A DNA stretch of 64,000 bases, taken from assembly GCF_002216065.1 (NCBI RefSeq), contig NZ_CP022282.1, positions 2,418,001 through 2,482,000 on the forward strand. Direction: 5' to 3'. Under the pieces are notes generated by a model, which was not told the DNA's origin, made no database searches, and saw only the letters and a list, made by a program, of their open reading frames with translations. Below, one piece after another: positions 38,653 through 49,167 of this stretch. Made by a program: the position numbers and the translations under genes. How positions within the stretch are numbered: the first letter of the stretch is position 1; the number at the start of each line of letters is the position of its first letter. The DNA is from Chryseobacterium sp. T16E-39 (GTDB lineage: Bacteria; Bacteroidota; Bacteroidia; Flavobacteriales; Weeksellaceae).

Positions 38653-39099
38653 TCATTGCTTGATAAAAATTAAAACAGCTTCATCATTTCCAGGTACAGT
38701 ATCCAGATTTTTAGAATTATCATATATTCTAAGTTCAGTACTGGAAAATGAGTCAATCTCTTTTTTTAGAGTTTTAACTGTCCCCCCTTCATTATAAGTA
38801 AGGGTAAGGGTACTGTAAAGATTATCAAATGTCCATTTACCAACAAAAGAATCAAACTTAGTACAAGTTTCAGAAGTGGAAAGTCCATATCTTTCATATA
38901 CCCCGGAAAAATCTCCATTGATTAATAGTTGGCCTTTCAGTTCACAATCATTTACCATGTAAGTCTTACCTCTAAATTCATATTTATAAGGTTTCCAGTT
39001 TCCATTGACATTTACATTCTCAACAACATTATTATTATCATTATCACTAGAGCATGAAATAATAGTCACCAAAAGAAAAAAGCTTATTAAAAATTTCAT
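38653..39099 (-). CDS. Lipocalin-like lipoprotein downstream of SusD
   Basis: 148 aa from the ATG at 39099 (MKFLISFFLLVTIISC); the ATG nine codons upstream lies before the signal. Lipidation at Cys16, then a Ser/Asp/Asn linker and a small beta-barrel-like domain (NVNGNWKPYKYEFRG, FVGKWTFDNLYSTLTLTY) resembling Bacteroidota lipocalin-like proteins. It follows susD by 41 bp and shares its terminator, so it is probably a surface or periplasmic accessory of this uptake locus. Confidence 0.72.
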   Translation of the reverse strand: MKFLISFFLLVTIISCSSDNDNNNVVENVNVNGNWKPYKYEFRGKTYMVNDCELKGQLLINGDFSGVYERYGLSTSETCTKFDSFVGKWTFDNLYSTLTLTYNEGGTVKTLKKEIDSFSSTELRIYDNSKNLDTVPGNDEAVLIFIKQ

Positions 39100-39140
39100 A
39101 AAAAAATATTTATTTTTTCTAAACAAAAATGTTTAGTACA

Positions 39141-40601
39141 TTAAAATTTGTCCCAAAATATCTTTGTTGATACTTTATCACCTCCAATTTTCGCAGCCGC
39201 AGCTTTTACGTTAGTGGAATTTAAAAGATACTCCTGATCAGAATAAAACATTCTTACCGGTACAGACTCAACTAATGATCCTGAAGGATTTACAAACTTA
39301 GGGAAATCTAATCTTCTTGTGAAATTCCATGCCTGGAAGCCTTTATTAAACATAGCAACCCAAGCCTGCTCACCTATCGATTTTTTCCAATTAACCGCAT
39401 CATAAGGATGTGCAGCTATAAATGCCGCAGCTTGTCCAGCATTCACATTATATTCATCCATTGAAGCCTGAATTGCCTGAGGATATAAAGCTGCAGCACT
39501 AGCACCTACACTAAACCCTCTGGCAGCCGCCTCTGTCTTCAAAAACATAATTTCAGAATAGTCTAGTAAAAACCCTTGTGCATTCTCTCCTGAAATAACA
39601 TTCGTAAAGTGAGAATATTGGTTAAATACGTTTTGATCGCCATATACTCCACCAACATAAGCATTGGAAACAGTTGTAAACCAAACAGCTCTCCTTGGAT
39701 CATTATTCGTATTCATAAAATTAACCAGGACATCTGAAGGTAAAAAGTCATTTCTACCCGACTGTATAACATCCTGATAAACAGGGTTTGACAATAACCC
39801 TGAAGGGAATGTCTGTAATCCAAAGTTATCTAGCTTATCTGTGAATAATCCACCATTGTAAGCCGCTTCTGCATAGGTTTTTGCAAGTGCGGGCTCTACA
39901 TCAGCTAGTGCGATTGCCAGCCTAAATTTTAAAGAATTTCCCATCTTTTTCCATTTAAGCATGTCCCCCTTGTAAATCAGATCTTTTTCATAACCAGTCC
40001 CAGCAGTATTAATCAATGCTAATGCTGCATCAATCCTTTTAACAAGATCTAAATAAATGACTTTAGCATCATCATAAGGAATTTCAGCATTGCCAGGGTT
40101 TTCGGCAGTAGCCTTTAATGCTCCAAAATAAGGAACATCTCCATATGTATCAACCAAATTAGCCCAAGCATACACATTAACCAATTCTATCATCGCTATG
40201 CTATTATTTTTTTGAATTGGTGTCACCGATTCTCCATCTAAGAATCTTCTAGCATCTCTTAATGCTGACAGAACTCCCGGAGAATTAATCGTTGCTGAAG
40301 CAGATGCCATAATACGGTTATAATGATTTCTAGGAATTGGCCTAGCAGTCATATTATAATTTGTTTCATCAGGATAGGTTGTTTCCGACCATTGCTGCGT
40401 AAAAAATCTGCTGATATTACGGTTAACATTTACGTTTAATACCTGATCAAGAAGTGCATGTTCCGCACTTGCAAAAAGTACTCCTGAAGGCACTTCTGTT
40501 GGGTGTTTTGGATCTTCATTCAGAGAAGTAATATCCCTTTCACACGAATTTAAAATTAGTGCTAATGAAGCCAAACCTATGCTTAAAAATATTTTTTTCA
40601 T
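39141..40601 (-). CDS. SusD/RagB family nutrient-binding lipoprotein, locus 1
   Basis: 486 aa, lipoprotein signal with Cys20 (LALILNSC), then the TPR-rich SusD fold of the SusD-like_2 type (SLNEDPKHPTEVPSGVLFASAEHALLD in parts; AWANLVDTYGDVPYFGAL). It sits on the cell surface as the lid of the SusC channel encoded 3 bp upstream. The nutrient is unknown: no glycosidase, peptidase or regulator is nearby. Confidence 0.93.
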   Translation of the reverse strand: MKKIFLSIGLASLALILNSCERDITSLNEDPKHPTEVPSGVLFASAEHALLDQVLNVNVNRNISRFFTQQWSETTYPDETNYNMTARPIPRNHYNRIMASASATINSPGVLSALRDARRFLDGESVTPIQKNNSIAMIELVNVYAWANLVDTYGDVPYFGALKATAENPGNAEIPYDDAKVIYLDLVKRIDAALALINTAGTGYEKDLIYKGDMLKWKKMGNSLKFRLAIALADVEPALAKTYAEAAYNGGLFTDKLDNFGLQTFPSGLLSNPVYQDVIQSGRNDFLPSDVLVNFMNTNNDPRRAVWFTTVSNAYVGGVYGDQNVFNQYSHFTNVISGENAQGFLLDYSEIMFLKTEAAARGFSVGASAAALYPQAIQASMDEYNVNAGQAAAFIAAHPYDAVNWKKSIGEQAWVAMFNKGFQAWNFTRRLDFPKFVNPSGSLVESVPVRMFYSDQEYLLNSTNVKAAAAKIGGDKVSTKIFWDKF

Positions 40602-40604
40602 TTT

Positions 40605-43565
40605 TTAGAATTTTAAAGTTATATCTATTCCAATATCACGAGTTGTAGGAAGCGATCCTATAGACTGGCCTTTAGCTGCAAGACCGTTACCTGTTCCTGT
40701 TTCCGGATCAGCATAAGGTAAATTCTTGTGAATGATCCAAAGGTTTCTTCCTACAATTGAAATTTTTGCATCCTGAATACCAGTATTAGCCAGATATGAT
40801 TTTGGTAAATTATATCCTATACTCGCTTCTCTTAATTTCACATAAGATGCATCATAAACAAATCGTTTGTTTGGCATAGCGTTATATCCATCTACACGTC
40901 CACTAATTCCTGGACTAGATGTAGGAGTAGTATTTACTTGTCCATTTGGATTTACCCCTGGATAAACAACTCCACTTTCTCTATAATCTGCGGTCTCTTC
41001 ATATAACCCTGTTGATATACCATATCCCATGTCAGGAGAAAATACATCTCCTCCTTTCTTAACATCAATAAGGAAGCTAAATGAGAAATCTTTATAACGG
41101 AAACTGTTTCTTACACCTCCAACCCAGTCTGGTGTAATATTCCCTATCACCTGATTGCTATTTTTAAGATATCTACCTGTAGTAGCATTAACTACTTTTT
41201 GTCCATTAGCATCATACACATAATCCGATCCTACTAAAGCACCAAATGCTTCTCCGACACGTGCATTAAGTGATACTCCATTCTGATAACCTGCTAATAG
41301 ATAATTTTGGGAATTTCCATTTAATGAAATTACTTCATTTTCATTTTTAGACCAGTTTACATCGATGTCCCATTTGAAATTTTCTGTTTTAAATGGTGTT
41401 CCATTTAACTGTACTTCGATACCTTTATTATTAACCTGTCCAGCATTTACCAGGAATGTTCTGTAACCTGTAGCAGAAGACACTGGTAAATTAATAATTT
41501 GGTCGATTGTTCTTGTTTTATAAATTGCAACATCAAATCCTAATCTGTTTTTCAAAAATTGAGCCTCCATACCAAATTCTGTCTCTTTTGATCTTTGCGG
41601 CTTTAAATTCGGATTAGCAAGGAAGAAAGGCTGGTCAAATAATCCTTCACCTCTTGCTTTGAATGTATTTACCAATCTATAATTTGTTGTAGAAGAACCT
41701 ACTTCCGCGTAATTCCCTCTTATTTTCCAGAAGCTCAGCCAGTCCTGTTTCACAAATTCAGAAAGAATTAAAGATCCTGTCACTGAATAATAGTCATAAT
41801 TATTATTCTTCTTAGGAAGATTGGAACTTTGGTCCATTCTATACGTTCCGTCTACATATAAGAAATTTTTATATCCAAATGATGCTGTTGCATAAATACT
41901 TGAAGTAACAAATTTCTGATAAGTTTCATCAGGAGGAAGTATTGTTCTTACCGAGTTTGATATTGCGAATAATCCTGGTTTGGAAAGTCCACCTTCTGTA
42001 GTAGCAAAAACATTATCAATTAAATTCCTTCTAACGTTTCCTCCAACAATACCACTCACATTCAAGTCAGGGGTAATATCAAATTTATAATTAGCAAATA
42101 AATCAAAGTTGATCTCTGTGTTTTTAACATTTGTTCTTGAATATCCAGAACCTACGTTAAGTCCTGACGCTCCGAAAACCTGAGGTAATGATCCATTCAT
42201 TAACCTTTCCTCAATTACCATCTGCAAATCGTCATAAGACAACTTACCTGTGATTCCAAAATTTTTGGAAACATCATACTTTAACTGAGCGTAACTAAAA
42301 ATTCTTGTTCTGTCATCCGACTGATAACTCTGATATCTTTGGAAATATGGATTGTTCCAATATTGAGGAGTTCCATCATCTGCTGATGTTCTGTTCCATG
42401 AAAAATTGCTATTTCCATTATTCTGATATGCATTTCTCAATGCAATAACATCAACGTTGGTTTGCCACCACTGTCTGAAACCTGAAACGATATTGTCAGA
42501 ATAACCTGTTTCATTTCTACCTCTGGTACCTTGTAAAGTTAGAGTTGTAAAAACTGAAGCATGTAACTTTTCAGTGAAGTCATGATTAAATTTAGCTGAA
42601 ATCGTATTCTTTCTAAGCTCTGAATTAGGCATTAAACCATTAGAAAGCATATTGGAATATGACAAGGATAGATTAGAAGTCTTGTTCCCTTTTTCAAGCG
42701 TCAGCGTATTTACATAAGTAATTGGATGATCAAAGAATTTAATCGGTCCATTTTTAGCAGCTACCCAAGGTGTTGCTTTTTTATAATTAGGGGATGAGGG
42801 ATCATAAGAATCCCACTGATACACCAAAAGATTTGGATCAAATTTAGGACCATACGATGCATCATCAACAAAGTTAGCGTAATTGTGTCCATCTGGGTTA
42901 GCAGGCTCATTCCATGAATTACCTCCATAACCTGCACCATATTTAGTTTGGTATTTAGGGAAAGTAGATTTATCAATGAAACCAGCTGTAATTCCTGAGT
43001 TTATTGTTACACCCCAGGTACCATCATCTTTACCTTTTCCACTTTTTGTAACGATCAGGATAACCCCGTCACTACCTCTTTCTCCATATAATGCAGATGC
43101 AGCTGCTCCTTTTAAGACGTTTACAGATTCGATATCTTCCTGATTAATATCAGATAAAAAGTTACCATAGTCAAATATCGACCCTGCTACTGTATTATTA
43201 TTTACTGGAGAACCATCGATTACAATAAGTGGAGAACCTCCGGATAAGGATTTATATCCTCTGATCAAAAGGTTAGCTGATCCACCAAAGTTATTATTTG
43301 TATTAACCTGCAAACCGGCAACTTTACCAGAAAGAAGCGAGGCAACATTCCCTGTGTTTGTAGTTCCGCCAGTTAATGCCTCAGCCTTTATTTCTTCAGA
43401 GGCATAACCAAGAGATTTCTTTTCTCTTTTAATTCCGAGGGCAGTCACAACAACTCCTTCGATGTCCTGTGTTCTTACTGTATCATTCTTCTTTTGCTGT
43501 GCATTGGTGATAGCCAAAGAGGACGATAATACAAGTATAAGAACACTTGCTGTTATTTTCTTCAT
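40605..43565 (-). CDS. SusC/RagA family TonB-dependent outer-membrane transporter, locus 1
   Basis: 986 aa. Signal peptide to about residue 22 (ITNAQQ), then at once the TonB-box-like region (DTVRTQDIEGVVVTALGIKR) and the plug (VASLLSGKVAGLQV, LIVIDGSPVNNN, SVNVLKGAAASALYGERGSDGVILI in parts), then the 22-strand barrel ending DIGIDITLKF. The usual N-terminal CarboxypepD_reg domain is missing. It imports an unknown substrate together with SusD. Confidence 0.95.
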   Translation of the reverse strand: MKKITASVLILVLSSSLAITNAQQKKNDTVRTQDIEGVVVTALGIKREKKSLGYASEEIKAEALTGGTTNTGNVASLLSGKVAGLQVNTNNNFGGSANLLIRGYKSLSGGSPLIVIDGSPVNNNTVAGSIFDYGNFLSDINQEDIESVNVLKGAAASALYGERGSDGVILIVTKSGKGKDDGTWGVTINSGITAGFIDKSTFPKYQTKYGAGYGGNSWNEPANPDGHNYANFVDDASYGPKFDPNLLVYQWDSYDPSSPNYKKATPWVAAKNGPIKFFDHPITYVNTLTLEKGNKTSNLSLSYSNMLSNGLMPNSELRKNTISAKFNHDFTEKLHASVFTTLTLQGTRGRNETGYSDNIVSGFRQWWQTNVDVIALRNAYQNNGNSNFSWNRTSADDGTPQYWNNPYFQRYQSYQSDDRTRIFSYAQLKYDVSKNFGITGKLSYDDLQMVIEERLMNGSLPQVFGASGLNVGSGYSRTNVKNTEINFDLFANYKFDITPDLNVSGIVGGNVRRNLIDNVFATTEGGLSKPGLFAISNSVRTILPPDETYQKFVTSSIYATASFGYKNFLYVDGTYRMDQSSNLPKKNNNYDYYSVTGSLILSEFVKQDWLSFWKIRGNYAEVGSSTTNYRLVNTFKARGEGLFDQPFFLANPNLKPQRSKETEFGMEAQFLKNRLGFDVAIYKTRTIDQIINLPVSSATGYRTFLVNAGQVNNKGIEVQLNGTPFKTENFKWDIDVNWSKNENEVISLNGNSQNYLLAGYQNGVSLNARVGEAFGALVGSDYVYDANGQKVVNATTGRYLKNSNQVIGNITPDWVGGVRNSFRYKDFSFSFLIDVKKGGDVFSPDMGYGISTGLYEETADYRESGVVYPGVNPNGQVNTTPTSSPGISGRVDGYNAMPNKRFVYDASYVKLREASIGYNLPKSYLANTGIQDAKISIVGRNLWIIHKNLPYADPETGTGNGLAAKGQSIGSLPTTRDIGIDITLKF

Positions 43566-43585
43566 ATCAAATTATTTAAGCTTTA

Positions 43586-43625
43586 CAAATTTGTAAAACT
43601 TTATTAACAACACAAAAGAAAATTA
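43586..43625 (-). promoter_or_regulatory. Conserved promoter block of SusC locus 1
   Basis: A 40-bp block that recurs at 48719-48758 with only three differences. On the minus strand it reads TTG, 19 bp, CAAATTTG, close to the -33/-7 consensus. The -7 box sits in the perfect 16-bp palindrome TTTACAAATTTGTAAA (43582-43597). Confidence 0.65.
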
Positions 43626-44000
43626 TGAAAATTTAACAATTAGTCAAAATTTATCAAAAAAAGCATTGATAAATTTAATATTTTATGTTAAACATTGAAT
43701 TTTTAACAAATTAAATGAAATCATAAAGCAAAGTAATTATAAAAATAGAATCAGTCTATTAAACAGGTGTACTACTTCAATACATGGTGACATTTATTCA
43801 TATTAAACAAAAATAAATAAACACATTAAATTGATTTAAAGCATTTTACATTAAAAAAAATAAACAATATTTCTCTTTCAGTGAATAAAAAAAAATTCAA
43901 AATTTAAATTACAATTAAAATACAATGCTATGCATAAATATTTTTTTCTGTTAAAAAACTTAGAAAAAACTCCAGCCACAAGAAAAATACAATAAACATT
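43626..44000. other. Gene-free AT-rich spacer between the two SusCD loci
   Basis: About 375 bp of A/T-rich sequence with no reading frame of note on either strand and no hairpin until the terminator of locus 2. I see nothing else in it. Confidence 0.6.
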
Positions 44001-44002
44001 TC

Positions 44003-44030
44003 CAAAAAAAAACCGCTCATAAGAGCGGTT
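44003..44030 (-). terminator. Terminator of the second SusCD locus
   Basis: AACCGCTC / GAGCGGTT with an ATAA loop, followed on the minus strand by an eight- to nine-base T run, 29 bp after the SusD stop. Confidence 0.87.
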
Positions 44031-44058
44031 CTTTTTAAATATATCAAAATAAATCAAT

Positions 44059-45645
44059 TTAGTTTCTTGCCCAGAATGGCGTATATTGATTTTTGCTAAA
44101 TACATCGGAATTACTAATTCCAGGAACGTTGCTAGCATTACCAATATATTCTGAAAGAGGATAAATTAGTCTATTAGGTTTTGGATTTGAAGCTACAGTT
44201 GCGACAGGTGTTACAGGGAATCCTGTTTTAGTATAATCAAAGAAAGATTGCTCCGGATTAACTCCTGTTAAAGCGATCCATTTCTGAGTCATAATAGCCT
44301 CCATTTTGTTTGTATCGGTTCCAGTCCAACCCAATCCTGGTCTTGTTGCTATAGCTGTTAAATAAGCAGGCAACAAAGTAGCATCAGTAACTCCAAAATA
44401 AGCATATGATGCTGTAATACCAGCAGTAAAATTAGCATTAGCATTTCCAAAAATTGCAGGATATCTCAAAGCAGCCTCTGCCTGTAAAAACTTAGATTCA
44501 GCTCTGGTCATGATACAACCAGATTTAGCAGAAGCTTTAGCAGTGTAATCAGCACTAGAAGTAGGTGTTCCTGTACCAATAGTAATTCCATAAGTAAATC
44601 TGGAAACTGAAGTTGGTACACCTGGTTGACCTGGTAAATTTCCTTGTCTAATACCTAGAACTTTTCCACCAATAAGATTAAACATTCTTGATCTTCTTCC
44701 ATCCGCTACACCAGTGAACTTTTGATAAACAGGACGGGTATCACCTTCTATATTCCCATTTAAAATAAGTGCTTCATGCTCAGAAGCAACATTAATAGAG
44801 AAATTTGCTGCGTTATTACCTGAGCTCGTTCTTACATAGAAATTAGTAAATGGATTTTGTTGTGCATCATTCGCAGCAGAATATCCAGGATTTTCCAATA
44901 CATCCTGATCAATAAATGTAGCACCACTCAATGACGCTAATTTCTGATCTCTATATGTTGCCATAGCACCTGTTACATTTGACATTCTTAACAAATATCT
45001 TAGCTTTATTGTATTAGCAAAAGCTTTCCATTTATCTTTATCTCCTCTAAAAACAATATCTCCTGTTGGAGTGTCTCCTGAATTAGAATTTAATAAAACA
45101 ATAGCAGCTTCCAAATCTGCGATAGAAGCTTTATAAATATCTTCTCCTTTATCATACTTAGGCGTCAAGTTATCTTGACCCTTCCAAGCTTCAGAATAAG
45201 GCATATCTCCATACAAATCTGTTAATATCTGTACATAATTTGCCTTCATAATCATTGCCATCGCCTTATGCTGGGTATATTTTTTGACAGGATCATTAAA
45301 TACAATTATTTGCTGAAAATTTGCAATACCTCTAAAAATACTATCCCAAACATCATTGTAAAATGTATTGGAAACGTTAGGCTTATAATCATCAATAAAC
45401 GGAGCACCGTACACCAATGAGTTACCTGCAGTTGAATTCATTGCAACACTTGCAAATCGATTAAGTGTCTGAGACTGCTTTGCGTAAGTTGACGTAATAC
45501 CAACTGGCAACAATTCGTTTGGAGTAACTTTATCAATCCCAACATTATTTGGATCCTCGTTTACATCAAGATATCGATTACACGAAACTGAAGCAAACAA
45601 CATAGATAAAGATAAAACCGCAGTTGTTAATTTTATATTTTTCAT
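44059..45645 (-). CDS. SusD/RagB family nutrient-binding lipoprotein, locus 2
   Basis: 528 aa, lipoprotein signal with Cys22 (LFASVSC), SusD-like_2 type (YLDVNEDPNN, LTDLYGDMPYSEAW, FRGDKDKWKAFANTIKLRYLLRMS in parts). Paralogue of the locus 1 SusD but clearly divergent. It starts 14 bp after the SusC stop. Substrate unknown. No third gene follows before the terminator, unlike locus 1. Confidence 0.93.
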   Translation of the reverse strand: MKNIKLTTAVLSLSMLFASVSCNRYLDVNEDPNNVGIDKVTPNELLPVGITSTYAKQSQTLNRFASVAMNSTAGNSLVYGAPFIDDYKPNVSNTFYNDVWDSIFRGIANFQQIIVFNDPVKKYTQHKAMAMIMKANYVQILTDLYGDMPYSEAWKGQDNLTPKYDKGEDIYKASIADLEAAIVLLNSNSGDTPTGDIVFRGDKDKWKAFANTIKLRYLLRMSNVTGAMATYRDQKLASLSGATFIDQDVLENPGYSAANDAQQNPFTNFYVRTSSGNNAANFSINVASEHEALILNGNIEGDTRPVYQKFTGVADGRRSRMFNLIGGKVLGIRQGNLPGQPGVPTSVSRFTYGITIGTGTPTSSADYTAKASAKSGCIMTRAESKFLQAEAALRYPAIFGNANANFTAGITASYAYFGVTDATLLPAYLTAIATRPGLGWTGTDTNKMEAIMTQKWIALTGVNPEQSFFDYTKTGFPVTPVATVASNPKPNRLIYPLSEYIGNASNVPGISNSDVFSKNQYTPFWARN

Positions 45646-45659
45646 AATTTTTTTAAAGT

Positions 45660-48600
45660 TTAGAATGTAGCTTTTATGTTAATACCAAAAGATCTTTGAG
45701 AAGGATATTGGCCCGCAATAGCAATACCTGCACCGTTACCATTAGTGTAAGAAGTTTCAGGATCAGCATAGTTTCTGTTCTCTTTTGAATACACAAAGAA
45801 TGGATTTCTTGCAAATAAACCAACTGTAAAACCAGTAACAAAAGTAGATGATAAAACAGATTTTGGAATATCATAAGAAAGTGCAATTTCTCTTACTTTA
45901 AATGCAGTTGCATCCAATACCATTGGCTCTCCTAATCTTTGTAAAGACTGAGAACTGAAATATCCGGCAACACCATCATAATCTGCAGTTCCTCCTACAG
46001 GAGTTGTGTTAGCAACATATTGTCCACCTACTGATTGAACTGAATTAGGAATTACATATCCTTTAGTTCTGTCGAAGCCAGCAGTATCTTCTGTCATCCC
46101 AGCAAATGTAAGGATACTTTTACCTAATGATGCAAATTTACCACCTTTACGGTAATCCATAGTACCAGAAAGAGTAAAGCCTTTATATCTGATAGAAGTA
46201 TTAAATCCAAGGGTATAATCCGGAGTTACTCTACCCATACTGCTTAAAGTAGTACTTTGCAATGGAACACCATCTGCTCCTACAATAATTCTTCCCTGAT
46301 CATCTCTTTGGAATGTAGTCGCTTTAATAACCTGTGCATCAGATCCTTTTATTGCAAAAACTCCAAGCCCAACTGTTTGATAAGGAACAGCAAGTGCAAC
46401 TTCATCAAGACCGTTTGGTAAATCTAATACAGTAGTTCTAGATTTTGCGAAAGAAGCTCTTAAATTCCAAGTGAAGTCCTGAGTCTTAAATGGAGTGATT
46501 CCTAAATCAATTTCCATCCCTTTCATTCTTGTTTTCCCAAAGTTATCCTTCAATGTATTAAGCCCTGAAGTATTTGAAACATTCGCATTCGTAATCAAAT
46601 CTTTTGTATCAGATTGATAAATCGATCCTTCTAAAGTAATACGATCATTGAAGAAACCTAACTGAACATTTAAGTCAAGAGTAGATATAAACTCAGGTTT
46701 TATTGCTCTGTTTGTTTGTGAAGCATTTACTCCATAACCTGGCAATCCTGGGAAAGGATATCCACTAGGTATAACACCCACATTGGTAGTATTATAAGGC
46801 AACACCGCAGAAGTATTTCCTACTCTTGTGAAACTTGGTGCGATCTTAATATGGTTAAGCACATCACTTTTCAATCCCTCAAATGCTTTTGTAGGGATAA
46901 ATGAAAGTCCCACAGAGTAATAAGGATATGTTTTATTATGAACTTCTCCATTATAGAAAGTAGACAAAACTGAACTTTGCTCAATTCTAAAAGTTGAGTT
47001 CAAAAATAAATAATCTTTATAGGATAAATCTAAGTTGGCAAAACCGGCAACAATTCTTTGTCTTGTTGTACTATTTTCAAAAGCAATATTATCCAATGCC
47101 GCTGCACCATTTAGGTTTCCAGGCTGAATTGGATTATTAACATTACGAACATCATACCATCCCGGGACAATTAAATTGGTTCCCCCCATTGATCTTGCCG
47201 TTCTGTAGCTATCCTGAATGTTATTACCAATATTTAATTTCAAATTAATATCATTCGTAAGATCATAGTTAAAATTCAACATGATATCTCCGTAATAGCT
47301 TCTTGTGCTTACTGTACGACTGATATAATATGAATCATAATTTGCATTTTGCGTGTAATCCTGTATAGTTCCTCCGTCAAATACTAATCCTGAATCATAT
47401 ATCTGAGTTGCTTTAAAGCCATCATCATGGTTATCTGATCTTGAATTATTTAAAAATACGTTACCTGTGTAGGTTAAATTAATATTTTTATTAAAATCAT
47501 ACTGTAATGATAAGATTCCAGATAAATAATCATTAATAGTATTCTGTCTTGTATGTTCTATTTGATAGTATGGATTCTTAGTAAATGCAGACAATCCACC
47601 TTCAATACCAGAATTTCTATATTTTCTGATATCGTTCATTGTTGGCATTTGAAGGATATCGTTGTACAGTTCGGAATCAGATTGATTGGTAATCTTGCTA
47701 ATATAGTTAACAGTACCATCAATTCTTAATTTATCCAATTTTTTACCAGCTTTCAATAAAAAACTATTCTGTCTTAATTTGTCGCCTTCAACTACGAAGT
47801 CATTCTCCAACCTGTTAATGGATAACATAGCATAAGAGTCAGCACCTCCACTATTAATAGTAAGTCCGTTTTGGAAAATCACACCATTCTTAAAGAATTT
47901 TGAAAAGTGATCTTTTATAGGAGCAAATTTTTCATAAATGAATTTATTATTTGCCTGCGGAAGTCCAGACGGCATCATCTGTCCACCAATAGTTGGGTCG
48001 TTGTAAGCCGGCCCCCAAGACATATTTTCGAAAGGCACATAGGTAGCTCCATTATAGTCCGGATCACCAGCACTAAATGCCTGCTCATGTGGATAACCCT
48101 TTCCATATTGTTGCTGAACTATAGGAAACTTAAAGGCCTGGGTCATTTGTATTGAAGAAGTCAGAGTAAATTGCATTTTCTCACCTCTAGCTCCTTTTTT
48201 AGTAGCTACAATAATAACTCCATTTACCCCTTGCTGCCCATAAAGTGCAGCTCCCTGCAATCCTTTAATAACGTTTACGCTTTCAATAGCCTCTGGTGGT
48301 ATTTGAGTTAAAACATCAGCAGAAGAAATTACGTTGTCAATAACAACTAAAGCCTGGTTATTACCAGAAATTGATTTATTCCCTCTAATTACAATTCTAC
48401 TTGTTGCTCCTACACCATTATCTGTTTGTGTGATCTGCAAACCAGACACCTTCCCAGTTAGTGCCTGTACTGCATTCGGAGCTGAAGCCTGGTTCAATTC
48501 TTTAGTACCTACTACTTGTTGAGCGTTTGTTATTGCATCAGCTTTTTTCTTAATACCAAGAGCCCCTGTAACAACGACTTCTTCGATATTCTGCGTTCTT

Positions 48601-48689
48601 ACCGTGTCATTCTTTTTTTGTTGTGCATTAGCAACATAAAAAGACGAAGACAACACCACAATTAGAACACTTGTTGTTAATTTCTTCAT
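45660..48689 (-). CDS. SusC/RagA family TonB-dependent outer-membrane transporter, locus 2
   Basis: 1009 aa from the ATG at 48689 (MKKLTTSVLIVVLSSSFYV). An upstream in-frame start would run through the promoter block and is rejected. Signal peptide, then DTVRTQNIEEVVVTGALGIK and the plug (VQALTGKVSGLQI, GAALYGQQGVNGVIIVATKKG in part), then the barrel ending FGINIKATF. Like locus 1 it lacks a CarboxypepD_reg domain. The signal peptide region is nearly the same as in locus 1, pointing to shared ancestry. Confidence 0.95.
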   Translation of the reverse strand: MKKLTTSVLIVVLSSSFYVANAQQKKNDTVRTQNIEEVVVTGALGIKKKADAITNAQQVVGTKELNQASAPNAVQALTGKVSGLQITQTDNGVGATSRIVIRGNKSISGNNQALVVIDNVISSADVLTQIPPEAIESVNVIKGLQGAALYGQQGVNGVIIVATKKGARGEKMQFTLTSSIQMTQAFKFPIVQQQYGKGYPHEQAFSAGDPDYNGATYVPFENMSWGPAYNDPTIGGQMMPSGLPQANNKFIYEKFAPIKDHFSKFFKNGVIFQNGLTINSGGADSYAMLSINRLENDFVVEGDKLRQNSFLLKAGKKLDKLRIDGTVNYISKITNQSDSELYNDILQMPTMNDIRKYRNSGIEGGLSAFTKNPYYQIEHTRQNTINDYLSGILSLQYDFNKNINLTYTGNVFLNNSRSDNHDDGFKATQIYDSGLVFDGGTIQDYTQNANYDSYYISRTVSTRSYYGDIMLNFNYDLTNDINLKLNIGNNIQDSYRTARSMGGTNLIVPGWYDVRNVNNPIQPGNLNGAAALDNIAFENSTTRQRIVAGFANLDLSYKDYLFLNSTFRIEQSSVLSTFYNGEVHNKTYPYYSVGLSFIPTKAFEGLKSDVLNHIKIAPSFTRVGNTSAVLPYNTTNVGVIPSGYPFPGLPGYGVNASQTNRAIKPEFISTLDLNVQLGFFNDRITLEGSIYQSDTKDLITNANVSNTSGLNTLKDNFGKTRMKGMEIDLGITPFKTQDFTWNLRASFAKSRTTVLDLPNGLDEVALAVPYQTVGLGVFAIKGSDAQVIKATTFQRDDQGRIIVGADGVPLQSTTLSSMGRVTPDYTLGFNTSIRYKGFTLSGTMDYRKGGKFASLGKSILTFAGMTEDTAGFDRTKGYVIPNSVQSVGGQYVANTTPVGGTADYDGVAGYFSSQSLQRLGEPMVLDATAFKVREIALSYDIPKSVLSSTFVTGFTVGLFARNPFFVYSKENRNYADPETSYTNGNGAGIAIAGQYPSQRSFGINIKATF

Positions 48690-48718
48690 ATTTAAATTGA
48701 TTATTTTTTTTATTATTG

Positions 48719-48758
48719 CAAATTTGTAAAACTTTCTTAACAAAACAAAAGAAAATTG
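48719..48758 (-). promoter_or_regulatory. Conserved promoter block of SusC locus 2
   Basis: 37 of 40 bases match the block before SusC locus 1 (43586-43625). Minus strand: TTG, 19 bp, CAAATTTG. Here the palindrome around CAAATTTG is less complete. Confidence 0.65.
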
Positions 48759-49167
48759 TAAAAATTTAACATTTTTTTTATAATCAATAAAATTAAATCA
48801 CAAATTTTAACACAATTAGTTAAATATCAGTTTTTTAACAAAAATTTCAAAAAAAAAGAAAGATTTAATTAAATTTAATTCAGTTTTTCTAAAAATTGAT
48901 TTTTTTTATCACTAAAAGCAAAAAAAACTGCTTCAACCCACAAATAAAACACTAGTTTACAGCATATTACAAATTACTTAAATTAACTAACTACACTTAT
49001 TTATAAGCATAATTATTAATTCCCTACTGTGAGGATAATTTAAAACATCATAAAAGACTCTTTTTTCACCTCATAATTTTCTTAAAAAAGCATAATTTAT
49101 AAAAAATAACGGTAGAGTTTTTTTGCTAAATATTGACAAATATCCTCTTTAATCCCTTGCTCCTCAC

